This document shows positions 41,290 to 49,584 of a DNA stretch of 64,000 nt, one piece after another. Each line of letters starts with the position of its first letter. The stretch's first letter is position 1. The notes under the pieces are model-generated. The model saw only the letters and a program-made list of their open reading frames with translations, was not told the origin of the DNA and searched no databases. A program made the translations under genes and the position numbers. This DNA is from Phenylobacterium sp. NIBR 498073 (GTDB lineage Bacteria > Pseudomonadota > Alphaproteobacteria > Caulobacterales > Caulobacteraceae), in assembly GCF_027286305.1 (NCBI RefSeq), contig NZ_CP114599.1:1922001-1986000 (forward strand), given 5' to 3'.

Positions 41290-42751
41290 CGCCCTCGAAC
41301 AGGCTCAGCTGGTCGGTGCGTTCGGCCAGCTGCGCCTGCATCGTGCAGACCAGCCCGCTGCGCTCGTAGCTCATCGTCACCGCGCCCCGCAGCTCGCCGC
41401 GCAGGCCGCGTTCGATCAGCCGCGTGCCGAAGCCCTTGCGCCGCGGCGGCTTGACCCGCGGTCCGTCGCGCTCGGTCCAGATCACCTGCAGCTGCTGGCC
41501 CTCCAGCGTCCAGGTCATGTCGACCTTGCCCTCGACCACCGACAGCGCGCCGTACTTGACCGCATTGGTCGCCAGCTCGTGCAGGATCAGCGCCATCGAC
41601 AACGCCGCGCCCGGCTGCAACCAGGCCGCCGGCCCCCGCAGGGTGATCTGATCGGCGGTGGCGTCCAGGAACGGTCCCAGAGCGCGTTCGGCCAGGTCAC
41701 GCAGCTCCGCGCCATGCCAATGCTCGCGGGTCAGCACGTCGTGCGCCTGTGACAGGCCCAGCAGCCGCGCCTCCAGCTTCTCATAGACGATTTCAGGGTC
41801 GCTCTCGCCGCGCAGGGTCTGCGAGGCCATCGACTGCACCGTCGCCAGGGTGTTCTTCACCCGGTGGTTCAGCTCGTTGATCATCAGCCGCAGCTGGCCC
41901 TGATAGCGCTTCTGCTCCGCCTCGGCCTGCTTGCGCGCGCCGATGTCGTCGATGATCGAGATGAAGTAGTCGGGCTCGCCGGCGGTGTTGCGCACCAGCG
42001 CCACGGTCAGGTTGTTCCAGACCACCTGGCCGCCCTTGGCGATATAGCGCTTCTCCATCGAATAGGTCTCGATCGAGCCGGCCAGCAGGGCGTCGGTGAG
42101 CGTGATGTTGGAATCCAGATCGTCCGGGTGGGTAATCTGCTGGAAATCCATCCCGGTCAGCTCGTCGCGGTCATAGCCCAGCATGGCGCAGAAGCGGTCG
42201 TTCATCTCCAGCAGGCGGCCGTCCGGAGCGACGCGCGCCACGCCCATCGCCGCCTGGTCGAACACCGCGCGATAGCGCGCCTCGGCCGCCTCCAGCCGCG
42301 CGCGGGCCTCGACAGTGGGGGTGACGAACTCGGTGTAGAGCACCAGCCCGCCGATCTCCCCGTCGTCGTCGCGCCAGGGCTTCAGCGACCAGCGGATCCA
42401 GTCCACCCGCCCGTTGGAGCGCTCGAAGGGATCGGCCTCGTGGCTGAGCTCCAGCCCCTCGGCCAGCGCGCGTCGGTGGATCTCGCGCCACCGCTCGGGA
42501 ATGTCCGGAAAGACCTCATAGTGGTGTCGGCCGACCAGGGGCAGGTCGCCGGGCAGGCCCTGTTCGGTCAGGAAGCGGCTCGACGCCGCCGGATAGCGCA
42601 TCTCGCGGTCGAAGATGGCGATCCCCAACGGCGCCTGGCTCAGCGCCGTCAGCACGCCGGAATGCGCAGACACCTGCAACGCCGTTCTCGCCTCGTCGAC
42701 CACGCCTGGTGTCTGCCGTCCCACAGCCGCCAGCGACGATGGCCGCTGCAT
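41285..42751 (-). CDS. PAS-PAS sensor histidine kinase, HWE/HisKA_2 type
   Basis: A 488-residue soluble kinase. Two PAS domains: one around SQAPLGIAIFDREMRYPAAS and one around ARYRAVFDQAAMGVARVAPD with DELTGMDFQQITHPDDLDSN and a PAC segment. The phosphorylation box is ELNHRVKNTLATVQSMASQT and the ATPase domain has ILHELATNAVKYGALS and GFGTRLIERGL, all of the HWE/HisKA_2 group. No membrane helix, so it senses a cytoplasmic cue (redox, light or ligand). No LOV cysteine motif is seen. No response regulator is adjacent. Confidence 0.9.
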   Translation of the reverse strand: MQRPSSLAAVGRQTPGVVDEARTALQVSAHSGVLTALSQAPLGIAIFDREMRYPAASSRFLTEQGLPGDLPLVGRHHYEVFPDIPERWREIHRRALAEGLELSHEADPFERSNGRVDWIRWSLKPWRDDDGEIGGLVLYTEFVTPTVEARARLEAAEARYRAVFDQAAMGVARVAPDGRLLEMNDRFCAMLGYDRDELTGMDFQQITHPDDLDSNITLTDALLAGSIETYSMEKRYIAKGGQVVWNNLTVALVRNTAGEPDYFISIIDDIGARKQAEAEQKRYQGQLRLMINELNHRVKNTLATVQSMASQTLRGESDPEIVYEKLEARLLGLSQAHDVLTREHWHGAELRDLAERALGPFLDATADQITLRGPAAWLQPGAALSMALILHELATNAVKYGALSVVEGKVDMTWTLEGQQLQVIWTERDGPRVKPPRRKGFGTRLIERGLRGELRGAVTMSYERSGLVCTMQAQLAERTDQLSLFEGA

Positions 42752-42851
42752 ACAACCCAAAGGATATAGCCAGTCCCAATGGGTCAAGGGACGTTCGGTT
42801 CCCGAGGGGGATGGGATGCAGAACGCCGCGAGTTGTGGCCTTTGCGCCCTA

Positions 42852-43370
42852 CTACGCCCCGAAGTCCAGGCTGGCCGTCACCTCCAGGATGAACGCCGCT
42901 CGAGCCTCGACCGACCCCCTCGGAACCGTAATCGGCTGGTATCCCAGGTCCAGCAGCTGGCGTCTGATCGCCTCGTGCGTGGCCAGGCAGTCCTCGAAGG
43001 TCTGCCGACGCTCGGCGTCCTGCGTGTAGATCTCCGGCCATGGCGGCGGCGTGAAGACCAGTTCGTTGTAGCGCAGGCGCTTGGCCGCCGCCCACATCCA
43101 GGGCGGCGCCTGAGGCGTCAGGCTGTCGACGATCCCACGGTCGAAGAACACCCGCTCCTGCACGCCCTTCATCGCCTCGAACCTGGCGATGTCCTCCCGC
43201 GCGGCCAGCGTTCCCAGCTTCAGGCTGCGGCTCTGTGCGCGTCCTTCGCGGATGATCCTGCGATGGGTCTCCTCGACAACCCGCTCCCCGCCGCGGCGCA
43301 ATTCCTCCAGCAGGGTGGTCTTGCCGACCCCTGGACCGCCGGAGATCAGGAAGAAGTTGGGCTTGATCAT
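42852..43370 (-). CDS. Small AAA_28-type ATPase
   Basis: A 172-residue protein with a P-loop (ISGGPGVGKTTLLEELRR, near residue 10), a segment that may hold Walker B or a lid (ERVFFDRGIVDSL), and a C-terminal region (QPITVPRGSVEARAAF). It fits the AAA_28/NTPase_1-like kinase-like group that handles small phosphorylated ligands. The role is unknown. It is divergent from the arylsulfatase gene; the start follows a non-consensus region. Confidence 0.75.
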   Translation of the reverse strand: MIKPNFFLISGGPGVGKTTLLEELRRGGERVVEETHRRIIREGRAQSRSLKLGTLAAREDIARFEAMKGVQERVFFDRGIVDSLTPQAPPWMWAAAKRLRYNELVFTPPPWPEIYTQDAERRQTFEDCLATHEAIRRQLLDLGYQPITVPRGSVEARAAFILEVTASLDFGA

Positions 43371-43481
43371 GCGACCTCACGACGAATTGGGGGGCTACGG
43401 CGAAGGCGCTCCGGGGAACACCCGATGGCGGGCGCTCGACGCTCGGGGGCAGGGTGCCTTCAACCCCAAGGAGGAACCCAG

Positions 43482-45857
43482 ATGCCGCTCACCGAGTATG
43501 AACCAGGCCAGGCCTTTCCCGGCGTGATCGGCCGGACCTTCGACGTCTCCAAGCCGGCCTGGCCGGCGACGCCGCAGGCCAAACCCGGCGCACCGAACGT
43601 CCTCTTCATCGTGCTCGATGACACGGGATTCGGGCATCTCGGATGCTTCGGGAGCCCAATCAATACACCCAACTTGGACGCTCTGGCCGCCGACGGACTG
43701 CGCTTCAACAACATGCACACGACCGCGCTCTGCTCGCCGTCGCGCTCGTGCATGATCACCGGCCGCAACCACCACTCCAACGCCATGGCCTGCATCACTG
43801 AAGGGTCGGAGGGTTATCCCGGCGCCAATGGCCAGATCCCGATGGAAAATGGCTTCCTCTCGGAGATCCTGCTTCAGAACGGCTACAACACGTACGCCCT
43901 GGGCAAATGGCACCTGACGCCAGCCGAGACGGCCTCTGCGGCCGGCCCCTACGACCGCTGGCCGCTAGGCCGCGGGTTCGAGCGCTACTACGGCTTCCTG
44001 GGCGGCGATACTCACCAGTACTATCCCGAACTCGTCCGCGACAATTCCCAGACCGAGCCTGAGACGACCCCCGAGGAGGGCTATCACCTGACGCCCGACC
44101 TCGTCGCCAGGGCCAAGGCGATGATCGCCGACGCCAAGCAGGTCGCCCCGGACAAGCCCTTCTTCATGTACTTCTGCACCGGCGCCATGCACGCGCCGCA
44201 TCACGTCCCCAAGGAATGGGCCGACAAGTACAAGGGTAAGTTCGACGACGGCTGGGACGCCTATCGCGAAAAGACCTTCGCCCAGCAAAAGAAGCTTGGG
44301 ATCGTCCCCAAGGACACCGTGCTGTCGCGCCACGACCCCGACGTGCAGGACTGGAGCAAGCTGCCCGCCGACGAGCGCCGGCTCTACGCCCGGATGATGG
44401 AGGTGTTCGCCGGCTATCTGGAACACACCGACCACCACATCGGCGAGCTGATCGCCTTCCTGAAGGAGATGGGCGAGTACGAGAACACCCTCATTATGGT
44501 GATCTCCGACAACGGCGCCAGCGCTGAGGGCGGGCCGACCGGATCGGTCAACGAAGGCAAGTTCTTCAACAACGTCCCGGAGAACCTAGAGCAGAACCTG
44601 GCCGCCATCGACGACCTGGGCGGGCCGAAGTACTTCAACCACTATGCCTGGGGCTGGACCCACGCGGGCAATACCCCCTTCCGGCGGTGGAAGCGCGAAA
44701 CCTACCGCGGCGGCACGGCCGATCCGTTCATCGTCACCTGGCCCAAGGGCATCAAGGCCAAGGGGGAAATCCGCAGCCAATACGCCCATGCGATCGACAT
44801 GGTCCCGACCGTGCTGGATTGTCTGGGCATCACGCCGCCGACCTCGATCCGCGGCGTCACCCAGTCGCCGATCCAGGGCTTCAGCCTGAAGTCGTCGTTT
44901 GACGACGCCAAGGCGCCGGCCATGCACATCACCCAGTATTTCGAGATGTTCGGGCACCGCTCGCTCTATCACGACGGCTGGCGAGCCGTGTGCCCGTGGC
45001 CGGGCCAATCGTTCGTGGAATCAGGCCTCGGGTTCGGCGCTCCGATCACCTACGATAAGCTGACCGAGCTCGATGCGAAGGGCTGGGAGATCTATGATCT
45101 CACGTCCGACTTCGCCGAGACCAACGACCTCGCGGCCAAGGAGCGCGACCGCCTGATCGCCATGATCGGCATGTGGTACGTCGAGGCCGGCAAGTACGAT
45201 GTCCTGCCGATCGACAGCCGCGGCACTCTCCGCTTCGCCGACGAGCGGCCCCAGGTCGCCCCGCGACGCAAGAAGTATCGCTATTATCCGGGCACCCAGG
45301 TCGTGCCGCTGCTGGCCGCGCCCACCCTGGTCAATGTCACGCACTCGATCTCGGTTCACGCTTCGGTGCCCAAGGGGGGAGCGGAAGGCGCGCTGTTCTC
45401 GATGGGCGGCTGCGACGGAGGGTTCGTACTCTACGTCAAGGACGGCAAGCTGACCTATGGCTACAACTACTGCGCCGACGCCCGTTACAAGGTGATCGCC
45501 GACAGCGCCGTCCCGGAAGGCGACCACGTTTTCAGCTTCGAGTTCAAGCCGACCGGCAAGCCCGACCTGGCCAAGGGCAAGGGCGTTCCGGCGACAATCA
45601 CGCTCTATGTCGACGGCAAGAGCGTTGGAAAGGGAGACCTGCCGGTCACCATTCCGATGTCGCTGGGCCTGGCGGCAGGGGTGTGCATCGGCGCCGATGC
45701 CGGCTCCCCGATCATGGACGACGAGTATCCCTCGCCGTTCCGCTTCACCGGCGTGGTGAAGAAGGCGCTGATCGACGTCTCAGGCGACGAGATGAGCGAC
45801 GCCGACAAGAAGGTCACGGCGGAGGCCTACCTCAAGGCGGCCATGGCCCGGCAGTAG
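43482..45857 (+). CDS. Arylsulfatase
   Basis: A 791-residue sulfatase. N-terminal metal site: NVLFIVLDDTGFGHLGCFGS; formylglycine site: Cys84 in CSPSRSCMITGRNHH (CxPSR), which must be oxidised by a formylglycine-generating enzyme encoded elsewhere. Other sulfatase residues: ALGKWHL, IMVISDNGASAEGGPTGS, and WTHAGNTPFRRWKR. After about residue 550 a lectin-like beta-sandwich follows (VNVTHSISVHASVPKGGAEG, VIADSAVPEGDHVFSFEFKP). No signal peptide is present, so it may be cytoplasmic. It hydrolyses sulfate esters and may serve sulfur supply like the cys genes. AAGGAGG precedes the ATG. Confidence 0.95.
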   Translation: MPLTEYEPGQAFPGVIGRTFDVSKPAWPATPQAKPGAPNVLFIVLDDTGFGHLGCFGSPINTPNLDALAADGLRFNNMHTTALCSPSRSCMITGRNHHSNAMACITEGSEGYPGANGQIPMENGFLSEILLQNGYNTYALGKWHLTPAETASAAGPYDRWPLGRGFERYYGFLGGDTHQYYPELVRDNSQTEPETTPEEGYHLTPDLVARAKAMIADAKQVAPDKPFFMYFCTGAMHAPHHVPKEWADKYKGKFDDGWDAYREKTFAQQKKLGIVPKDTVLSRHDPDVQDWSKLPADERRLYARMMEVFAGYLEHTDHHIGELIAFLKEMGEYENTLIMVISDNGASAEGGPTGSVNEGKFFNNVPENLEQNLAAIDDLGGPKYFNHYAWGWTHAGNTPFRRWKRETYRGGTADPFIVTWPKGIKAKGEIRSQYAHAIDMVPTVLDCLGITPPTSIRGVTQSPIQGFSLKSSFDDAKAPAMHITQYFEMFGHRSLYHDGWRAVCPWPGQSFVESGLGFGAPITYDKLTELDAKGWEIYDLTSDFAETNDLAAKERDRLIAMIGMWYVEAGKYDVLPIDSRGTLRFADERPQVAPRRKKYRYYPGTQVVPLLAAPTLVNVTHSISVHASVPKGGAEGALFSMGGCDGGFVLYVKDGKLTYGYNYCADARYKVIADSAVPEGDHVFSFEFKPTGKPDLAKGKGVPATITLYVDGKSVGKGDLPVTIPMSLGLAAGVCIGADAGSPIMDDEYPSPFRFTGVVKKALIDVSGDEMSDADKKVTAEAYLKAAMARQ

Positions 45858-45882
45858 CGGGGCAGGGCCCGGGCTGACCGCT

Positions 45883-46191
45883 CTAGTCGACCAGCTCGGG
45901 CGCCTCGACCCGGTCGGGGACGTCGCAGAACAGCGAGGCGATGAACTCGCCGTTCGGGCGATAGACCTTGCGGAAACGGCCGGCGTCCCAGCCGCAGTCG
46001 CCGCAGGCGCAGACGCCGCCGAGATGGCAGCTGGGCGTCAGTTCCTTGAGCCGGACGCTGGCGCCGTCGCCGACGGCGCGGATGTTGGTGACGGTGTAGA
46101 TCGCCCCGAGGTCGGGCATGATCTGGCTCTCGGGACGGTTGGGCGTGTCGTCTATGCACTCGACGAGATCGCCCGCGCGGATATCGGACAA
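45883..46191 (-). CDS. Small cysteine-rich hypothetical protein
   Basis: A 102-residue protein. It starts SDIRAGDLVECIDDTP, has an SH3-like beta pattern (LGAIYTVTNIRAV) and a cysteine cluster SCHLGGVCACGDCGWDAG that may bind a metal, then FRKVYRPNGEF. The pattern (small barrel plus a GWD-x-x-RF-x-x-V segment) resembles small proteins often carried by phages and mobile elements, but I cannot assign a family or function. A long hairpin lies in the gap before its start. Confidence 0.6.
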   Translation of the reverse strand: MSDIRAGDLVECIDDTPNRPESQIMPDLGAIYTVTNIRAVGDGASVRLKELTPSCHLGGVCACGDCGWDAGRFRKVYRPNGEFIASLFCDVPDRVEAPELVD

Positions 46192-46247
46192 GTTACACGG
46201 GCCTTTGGCAGCCGCCGTGCACGCCGAGGCGCGCCCGGCGATAGGGA

Positions 46248-46306
46248 CGCTGAAATGCTCGAGGCGCTGGGAAGTTCCAGCACCCTCGAAGCATCATTCA
46301 ACAGCG
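46248..46306. other. Long imperfect hairpin in an intergenic gap
   Basis: Nested arms: 46248-46252 with 46302-46306, 46255-46259 with 46290-46294, 46260-46264 with 46284-46288 and 46266-46270 with 46277-46281, around a 6-base loop. It lies between the 3D-domain gene and the cysteine-rich gene, both on the minus strand, 56 bases before the latter's start. It could be a terminator/attenuator or a structured RNA element. No T run on either side. Confidence 0.45.
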
Positions 46307-46331
46307 TGAGAGGTCAGGCCATGCGGCCTGT

Positions 46332-46347
46332 CGCCGCCCTGGCGGCG
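46332..46347 (-). terminator. Short GC hairpin after the 3D-domain gene
   Basis: CGCCGC (46332-46337) pairs with GCGGCG (46342-46347) around a 4-base loop, seven bases beyond the stop of the minus-strand 3D-domain gene. Weak evidence for termination because no T run follows. Confidence 0.35.
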
Positions 46348-46353
46348 GGCCCG

Positions 46354-46839
46354 TCAGGCGGGCGGGCAACCCTTGAATTCGCCGGCCTTGGCGACGGTCA
46401 GCTTGGCCAGGTTCAGCGCCATCAGTGGGCGCATCGACGACGAGCCATGGCCGGTGAACAGGTCGATCTTTTCGCCCTTGATCGCCCCGCCGGTGTCGGA
46501 GGCGTACCAGAAGCCGTCGTGCTTGGAGCCATCGGGCATCGGCAGGCCAACGGTTTCCTTGATGAACAGGCGGGTGCGGCGAGGGATCAGCTTGGTGTCG
46601 ACGGCTACGGTGCGCATCGCGACCACCTTGCAGCCGAGCGAGTCTAGGCCGCCCACGCCCTTGGCGCCGGCATGATAGAGGGTGGCCTTCATCCGGAAGT
46701 CCGGGGTGCCCGGCAGGGCGCCGGTCAGGGCCGAAACAATCAGGTCCCCGAGCGGGTCCGATTGAGGCGCAGCTTGTGCGCTTTGCGTCAGCCCAAAGAA
46801 GAAGGGGAGGGCGGCAAGGGCGGCGAGGCGACGTCGCAT
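46354..46839 (-). CDS. Exported 3D-domain protein
   Basis: A 161-residue protein with a signal peptide (RRRLAALAALPFFFGLTQSA). The 3D domain, a double-psi beta-barrel, is visible: LGCKVVAMRTVAVDTKLIPR, RLFIKETVG and FWYASDTGGAIKGEKIDLFT, with the conserved aspartates (AVD, SD, KID). It is the catalytic-type barrel of MltA lytic transglycosylases and resuscitation-like proteins, so peptidoglycan cleavage is plausible. Length is short, containing only the 3D domain. Confidence 0.82.
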   Translation of the reverse strand: MRRRLAALAALPFFFGLTQSAQAAPQSDPLGDLIVSALTGALPGTPDFRMKATLYHAGAKGVGGLDSLGCKVVAMRTVAVDTKLIPRRTRLFIKETVGLPMPDGSKHDGFWYASDTGGAIKGEKIDLFTGHGSSSMRPLMALNLAKLTVAKAGEFKGCPPA

Positions 46840-46978
46840 GACGGCGGCTCCTTCGTCGTTGATCTTGGCAGCGGCGGTCTTCGTACCCGGACTCCGAGCG
46901 AGAGATCAACCCCACGTGAACCGCACCCTCTCGCGACATATCGCCACGAGCGCTTTGAGCACAGCCCGCGGAAGGCTA

Positions 46979-47005
46979 TCAACCCTTTGAGAAGCAAGGG
47001 GTTGA
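46979..47005 (+). promoter_or_regulatory. Hairpin abutting the GST ribosome binding site
   Basis: TCAACCCTTTG (46979-46989) pairs with CAAGGGGTTGA (46995-47005), 11 pairs with one G-T and a 5-base loop. The arm ends three bases before the GST ATG at 47009 and includes GA of its GAGG ribosome binding site. It may mask translation start or be a dyad for a repressor. Confidence 0.5.
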
Positions 47006-47008
47006 GGC

Positions 47009-47590
47009 ATGCGCATCTATGGCGATTCCATCTCGGGCAACTGCCTGAAGGTGAAGTGGGTGGCCGACTATCTTGGCCGTAAATACGAGTGGATCGAGAC
47101 CGACATCCTGCGCGGCGAGTCGCGCACGGCTCAGTTTCTGGCGCTCAATCCAGCCGGCCAGGTGCCTCTGGTGGTGCTGGGCGACGGGCGTCCGCTGGCC
47201 CAGTCAAACGCGATCATCGTCCACCTGGCCGAAGGCTCGGATCTGATCCCGGCCGACGCCTACGACCGCGCGCGGATGCTCGAATGGATGTTCTGGGAGC
47301 AGTACAGCCACGAGCCCTACGTCGCCGTGGCCCGCTTCCAGGTCCGCTACGCCGGAAAGCCGGTCTCCGAACTCGAAGCCCGGCTCGTGGAACGCGGCAA
47401 CGGCGCGCTGCAGCGGCTGGAAGACGGCCTGGCGGCCTCGTCGTTCCTGGTCGGCGAAGTCCCCAGTCTCGCGGACGTCGCACTCGTCGCCTACACCCGC
47501 GTCGCCCACGAGGGCGGCTTCGACCTCGCTCGTTACCCGCGCGTCCAGGCCTGGGTGAAGCGGGTGGAGGCCGCGCTCAAGATCGCATAA
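47009..47590 (+). CDS. Glutathione S-transferase family protein
   Basis: A 193-residue GST. The thioredoxin-like N-domain shows YGDSISGNCLKVKW (active-site serine region), NPAGQVPLVV and the glutathione-contact QSNAIIVHLAEGSDL; the helical C-domain has LVGEVPSLADVALVAYTRVA with the N-capping box. It likely conjugates or reduces small molecules with glutathione. The hairpin before the start suggests regulated translation. It is 10 bases ahead of the nuclease gene and may be co-transcribed. Confidence 0.92.
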   Translation: MRIYGDSISGNCLKVKWVADYLGRKYEWIETDILRGESRTAQFLALNPAGQVPLVVLGDGRPLAQSNAIIVHLAEGSDLIPADAYDRARMLEWMFWEQYSHEPYVAVARFQVRYAGKPVSELEARLVERGNGALQRLEDGLAASSFLVGEVPSLADVALVAYTRVAHEGGFDLARYPRVQAWVKRVEAALKIA

Positions 47591-47600
47591 ACGGAATCGC

Positions 47601-48605
47601 ATGAAAGCTCAGCTGCTCGCCGCCGTCGCCGCGCTCTGTATCCTGCCCGCCCAGGCCCACGCTTGGGGCGCGATGGGGCACCGGATGGTCGGCGAGGCGG
47701 CCGCCCGCGCGCTGCCCGCCGAGGTTCCGGCTTTCTTGCGCACGCCGGCGGCGGTGCGAGACATCGGCGAGCTCTCGCGTGAGCAGGACCGCTCCAAGGG
47801 GGCGGGCCGGATTCACGATCACAACCGCGACGCCGGCCACTTCCTCGACCTCGACGAGGAGGGCAAGCTGCTCGGCGGCCCGTCGTTCAAGCCGCTGCCC
47901 GCCAACCGCGCCGACTACGAAAAGGGCCTGCAGGCCGCCGGCCTCGACAGCTGGAAGGCCGGCTACCTGCCGTATTCGATCGTCGACCGCCACCAGCAGC
48001 TGACCAAGGACTTTGGCTACTGGCGGGTGCTGACCTATATGGCCGCGCGCGAGAAGAACCCGGTGCGCAAGGCCTGGTATAAGCGTGACCTGGTCCGCCG
48101 CGAAGCCCAGATCCTCCAGACCATCGGCGACCTCTCGCACTTCGTTGGCGACGGCGCCCAGCCGCTGCACGTCACCGTGCACTACAACGGATGGGGCGAG
48201 TACCCGAACCCCAAGGGCTATACGACCGCCCGCATCCACGGTCCGTTCGAGAGCGAGTTCGTCTTCGCGAACGTCAAACCTGCCGATGTGGCGATACGCA
48301 TGCAACCTCTGAAGGCGTGCGATTGCCCGATCGAGACGCGGACCGTCGATTATCTTACCGATACAGGCGCTTACGTGATCCCGCTCTACGAGCTGGAGAA
48401 GGCCGGCGGGCTGGCGGCCGGCGATCGCCGGGGCGTGGAGTTCGCCGCCGGCCGCCTCGCGGTCGGGGCATCGGAACTGCGCGACATGGTCGTTTCGGCC
48501 TGGCGCGGCAGCGACAAGGCGACCGTCGGTTGGCCGGTGCTGCGCGTCGATGACGTGCTGGCGGGCAAGGCCGATCCGTTCGATTCCCTGTACGGCAAGG
48601 ACTGA
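47601..48605 (+). CDS. Secreted S1/P1 nuclease
   Basis: A 334-residue zinc-dependent nuclease. The signal peptide MKAQLLAAVAALCILPAQAH ends so that the mature protein begins WGAMGHRMVGEAAARAL, giving the N-terminal tryptophan that ligates zinc in this family. Other zinc ligands: DHNRDAGHFLDL, SIVDRHQQL, LSHFVGDGAQPLHVTVHYN (H-x3-D-x3-H). It degrades single-stranded DNA and RNA, possibly for phosphate scavenging. The NUDIX gene starts five bases after its stop. Confidence 0.93.
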   Translation: MKAQLLAAVAALCILPAQAHAWGAMGHRMVGEAAARALPAEVPAFLRTPAAVRDIGELSREQDRSKGAGRIHDHNRDAGHFLDLDEEGKLLGGPSFKPLPANRADYEKGLQAAGLDSWKAGYLPYSIVDRHQQLTKDFGYWRVLTYMAAREKNPVRKAWYKRDLVRREAQILQTIGDLSHFVGDGAQPLHVTVHYNGWGEYPNPKGYTTARIHGPFESEFVFANVKPADVAIRMQPLKACDCPIETRTVDYLTDTGAYVIPLYELEKAGGLAAGDRRGVEFAAGRLAVGASELRDMVVSAWRGSDKATVGWPVLRVDDVLAGKADPFDSLYGKD

Positions 48606-48609
48606 GCCG

Positions 48610-49059
48610 ATGCGCGTCGCGCCTCAGTTCGGCGATCGCAGGGCCGGACGGACCTATGCCGACCGCCCCGCGGCGTTCGGGATCCTCGAACGCGACGGGC
48701 AGGTTGCCGTGGTGCGGATCGAAAAACCTGACGGTGCGACCTGGATCGACCTGCCCGGCGGCGGGGTCGATCCCGGCGAGAGTCCGGAGCAGGGCGTGGT
48801 GCGCGAGTTCGGCGAGGAGGCCGGCCTGAAGGTCGCCGTCCGCGAGCCCTATGCTATGGCCGACCAGTTCTTCGTCAACACCGAGGGGGAGGCCTGGAAC
48901 AACCGCAGCGCCTTCTTCGTCCTCGACCTCGTCGCCGAGGATGCGGCGTCGAAAATCGAAGAAGATCATATGCTTGTGTGGTTGTCCCCGCTGGAGGCGA
49001 TCGCCGCCCTGCGCCACGATTCCCACGCCTGGGCGGTGGCTGCCTGGATGCGCCGCTAG
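48610..49059 (+). CDS. NUDIX hydrolase
   Basis: A 149-residue protein with the Nudix box GGGVDPGESPEQGVVREFGE followed by EAGLKV (G-x5-E-x7-RE-x2-EE-x-G). The rest is a standard single-domain alpha/beta/alpha sandwich. It cleaves a nucleoside diphosphate linked to another moiety; the exact substrate is unknown. It directly follows the nuclease gene. Its TAG shares the palindromic CTAG at 49056-49059 with the stop codon of the convergent membrane protein gene. Confidence 0.92.
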   Translation: MRVAPQFGDRRAGRTYADRPAAFGILERDGQVAVVRIEKPDGATWIDLPGGGVDPGESPEQGVVREFGEEAGLKVAVREPYAMADQFFVNTEGEAWNNRSAFFVLDLVAEDAASKIEEDHMLVWLSPLEAIAALRHDSHAWAVAAWMRR

Positions 49060-49502
49060 GTGCGTTTGCGGGCGGGGCGGCGAGGCGCCGCCTTGGTCTT
49101 CGGCTGGCGTCGGTGGCTCGGGGCGCCGGCCTCCTGCCTTGCTCGGGTCGAGGCCTCGTCGAGTTCGCTGAGGATCTCCTCGAGGTCCTTGTCCGGCAAA
49201 TTCTCTATGCCGATGAACGAGTTATGCGCCTTCGAAACGCGGATCAGCTCGTCGAGCTTAGCGTGCAGGGCGCTATTGTCCCGGTTCTGAGTGTTCTGGA
49301 TCAGGAACACCATGAGGAAGGTCACGATGGTCGTAGAGGTGTTGATCACCAGCTGCCAGGTGTCCGAAAAACCAAACAGCGGCCCGCTGATCGCCCATAG
49401 GACGACAAGGACGCAACAGACGACGAACGCCAGCGGGCGCCCGGTCAATCGCGAGACGTCGGTGGCGAACTGGGTGAAGACGTGGGTGACTTTGCCGCTC
49501 AT
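49056..49502 (-). CDS. Low-affinity iron permease family small membrane protein
   Basis: A 148-residue protein with two membrane helices (LAFVVCCVLVVLWAISGPLF and LVINTSTTIVTFLMVFLIQN), followed by a soluble helical segment (LHAKLDELIRVSKAHNSFIG) and a strongly basic tail. It matches the family called low-affinity iron permease, whose transport role in bacteria is unproven. ATG 49502 begins MSGKVTHVFTQFATDVSR, the family start; the frame runs 55 codons further upstream without support. No Shine-Dalgarno is seen. Confidence 0.78.
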   Translation of the reverse strand: MSGKVTHVFTQFATDVSRLTGRPLAFVVCCVLVVLWAISGPLFGFSDTWQLVINTSTTIVTFLMVFLIQNTQNRDNSALHAKLDELIRVSKAHNSFIGIENLPDKDLEEILSELDEASTRARQEAGAPSHRRQPKTKAAPRRPARKRT

Positions 49503-49584
49503 GTCTGGAGGTCCCGCCGCATTGCGCGGCGCAGGCTGAACGGGTACTGGCTGCGCCAGTTCCGACCCGCCCCTAGGAGAGCGC

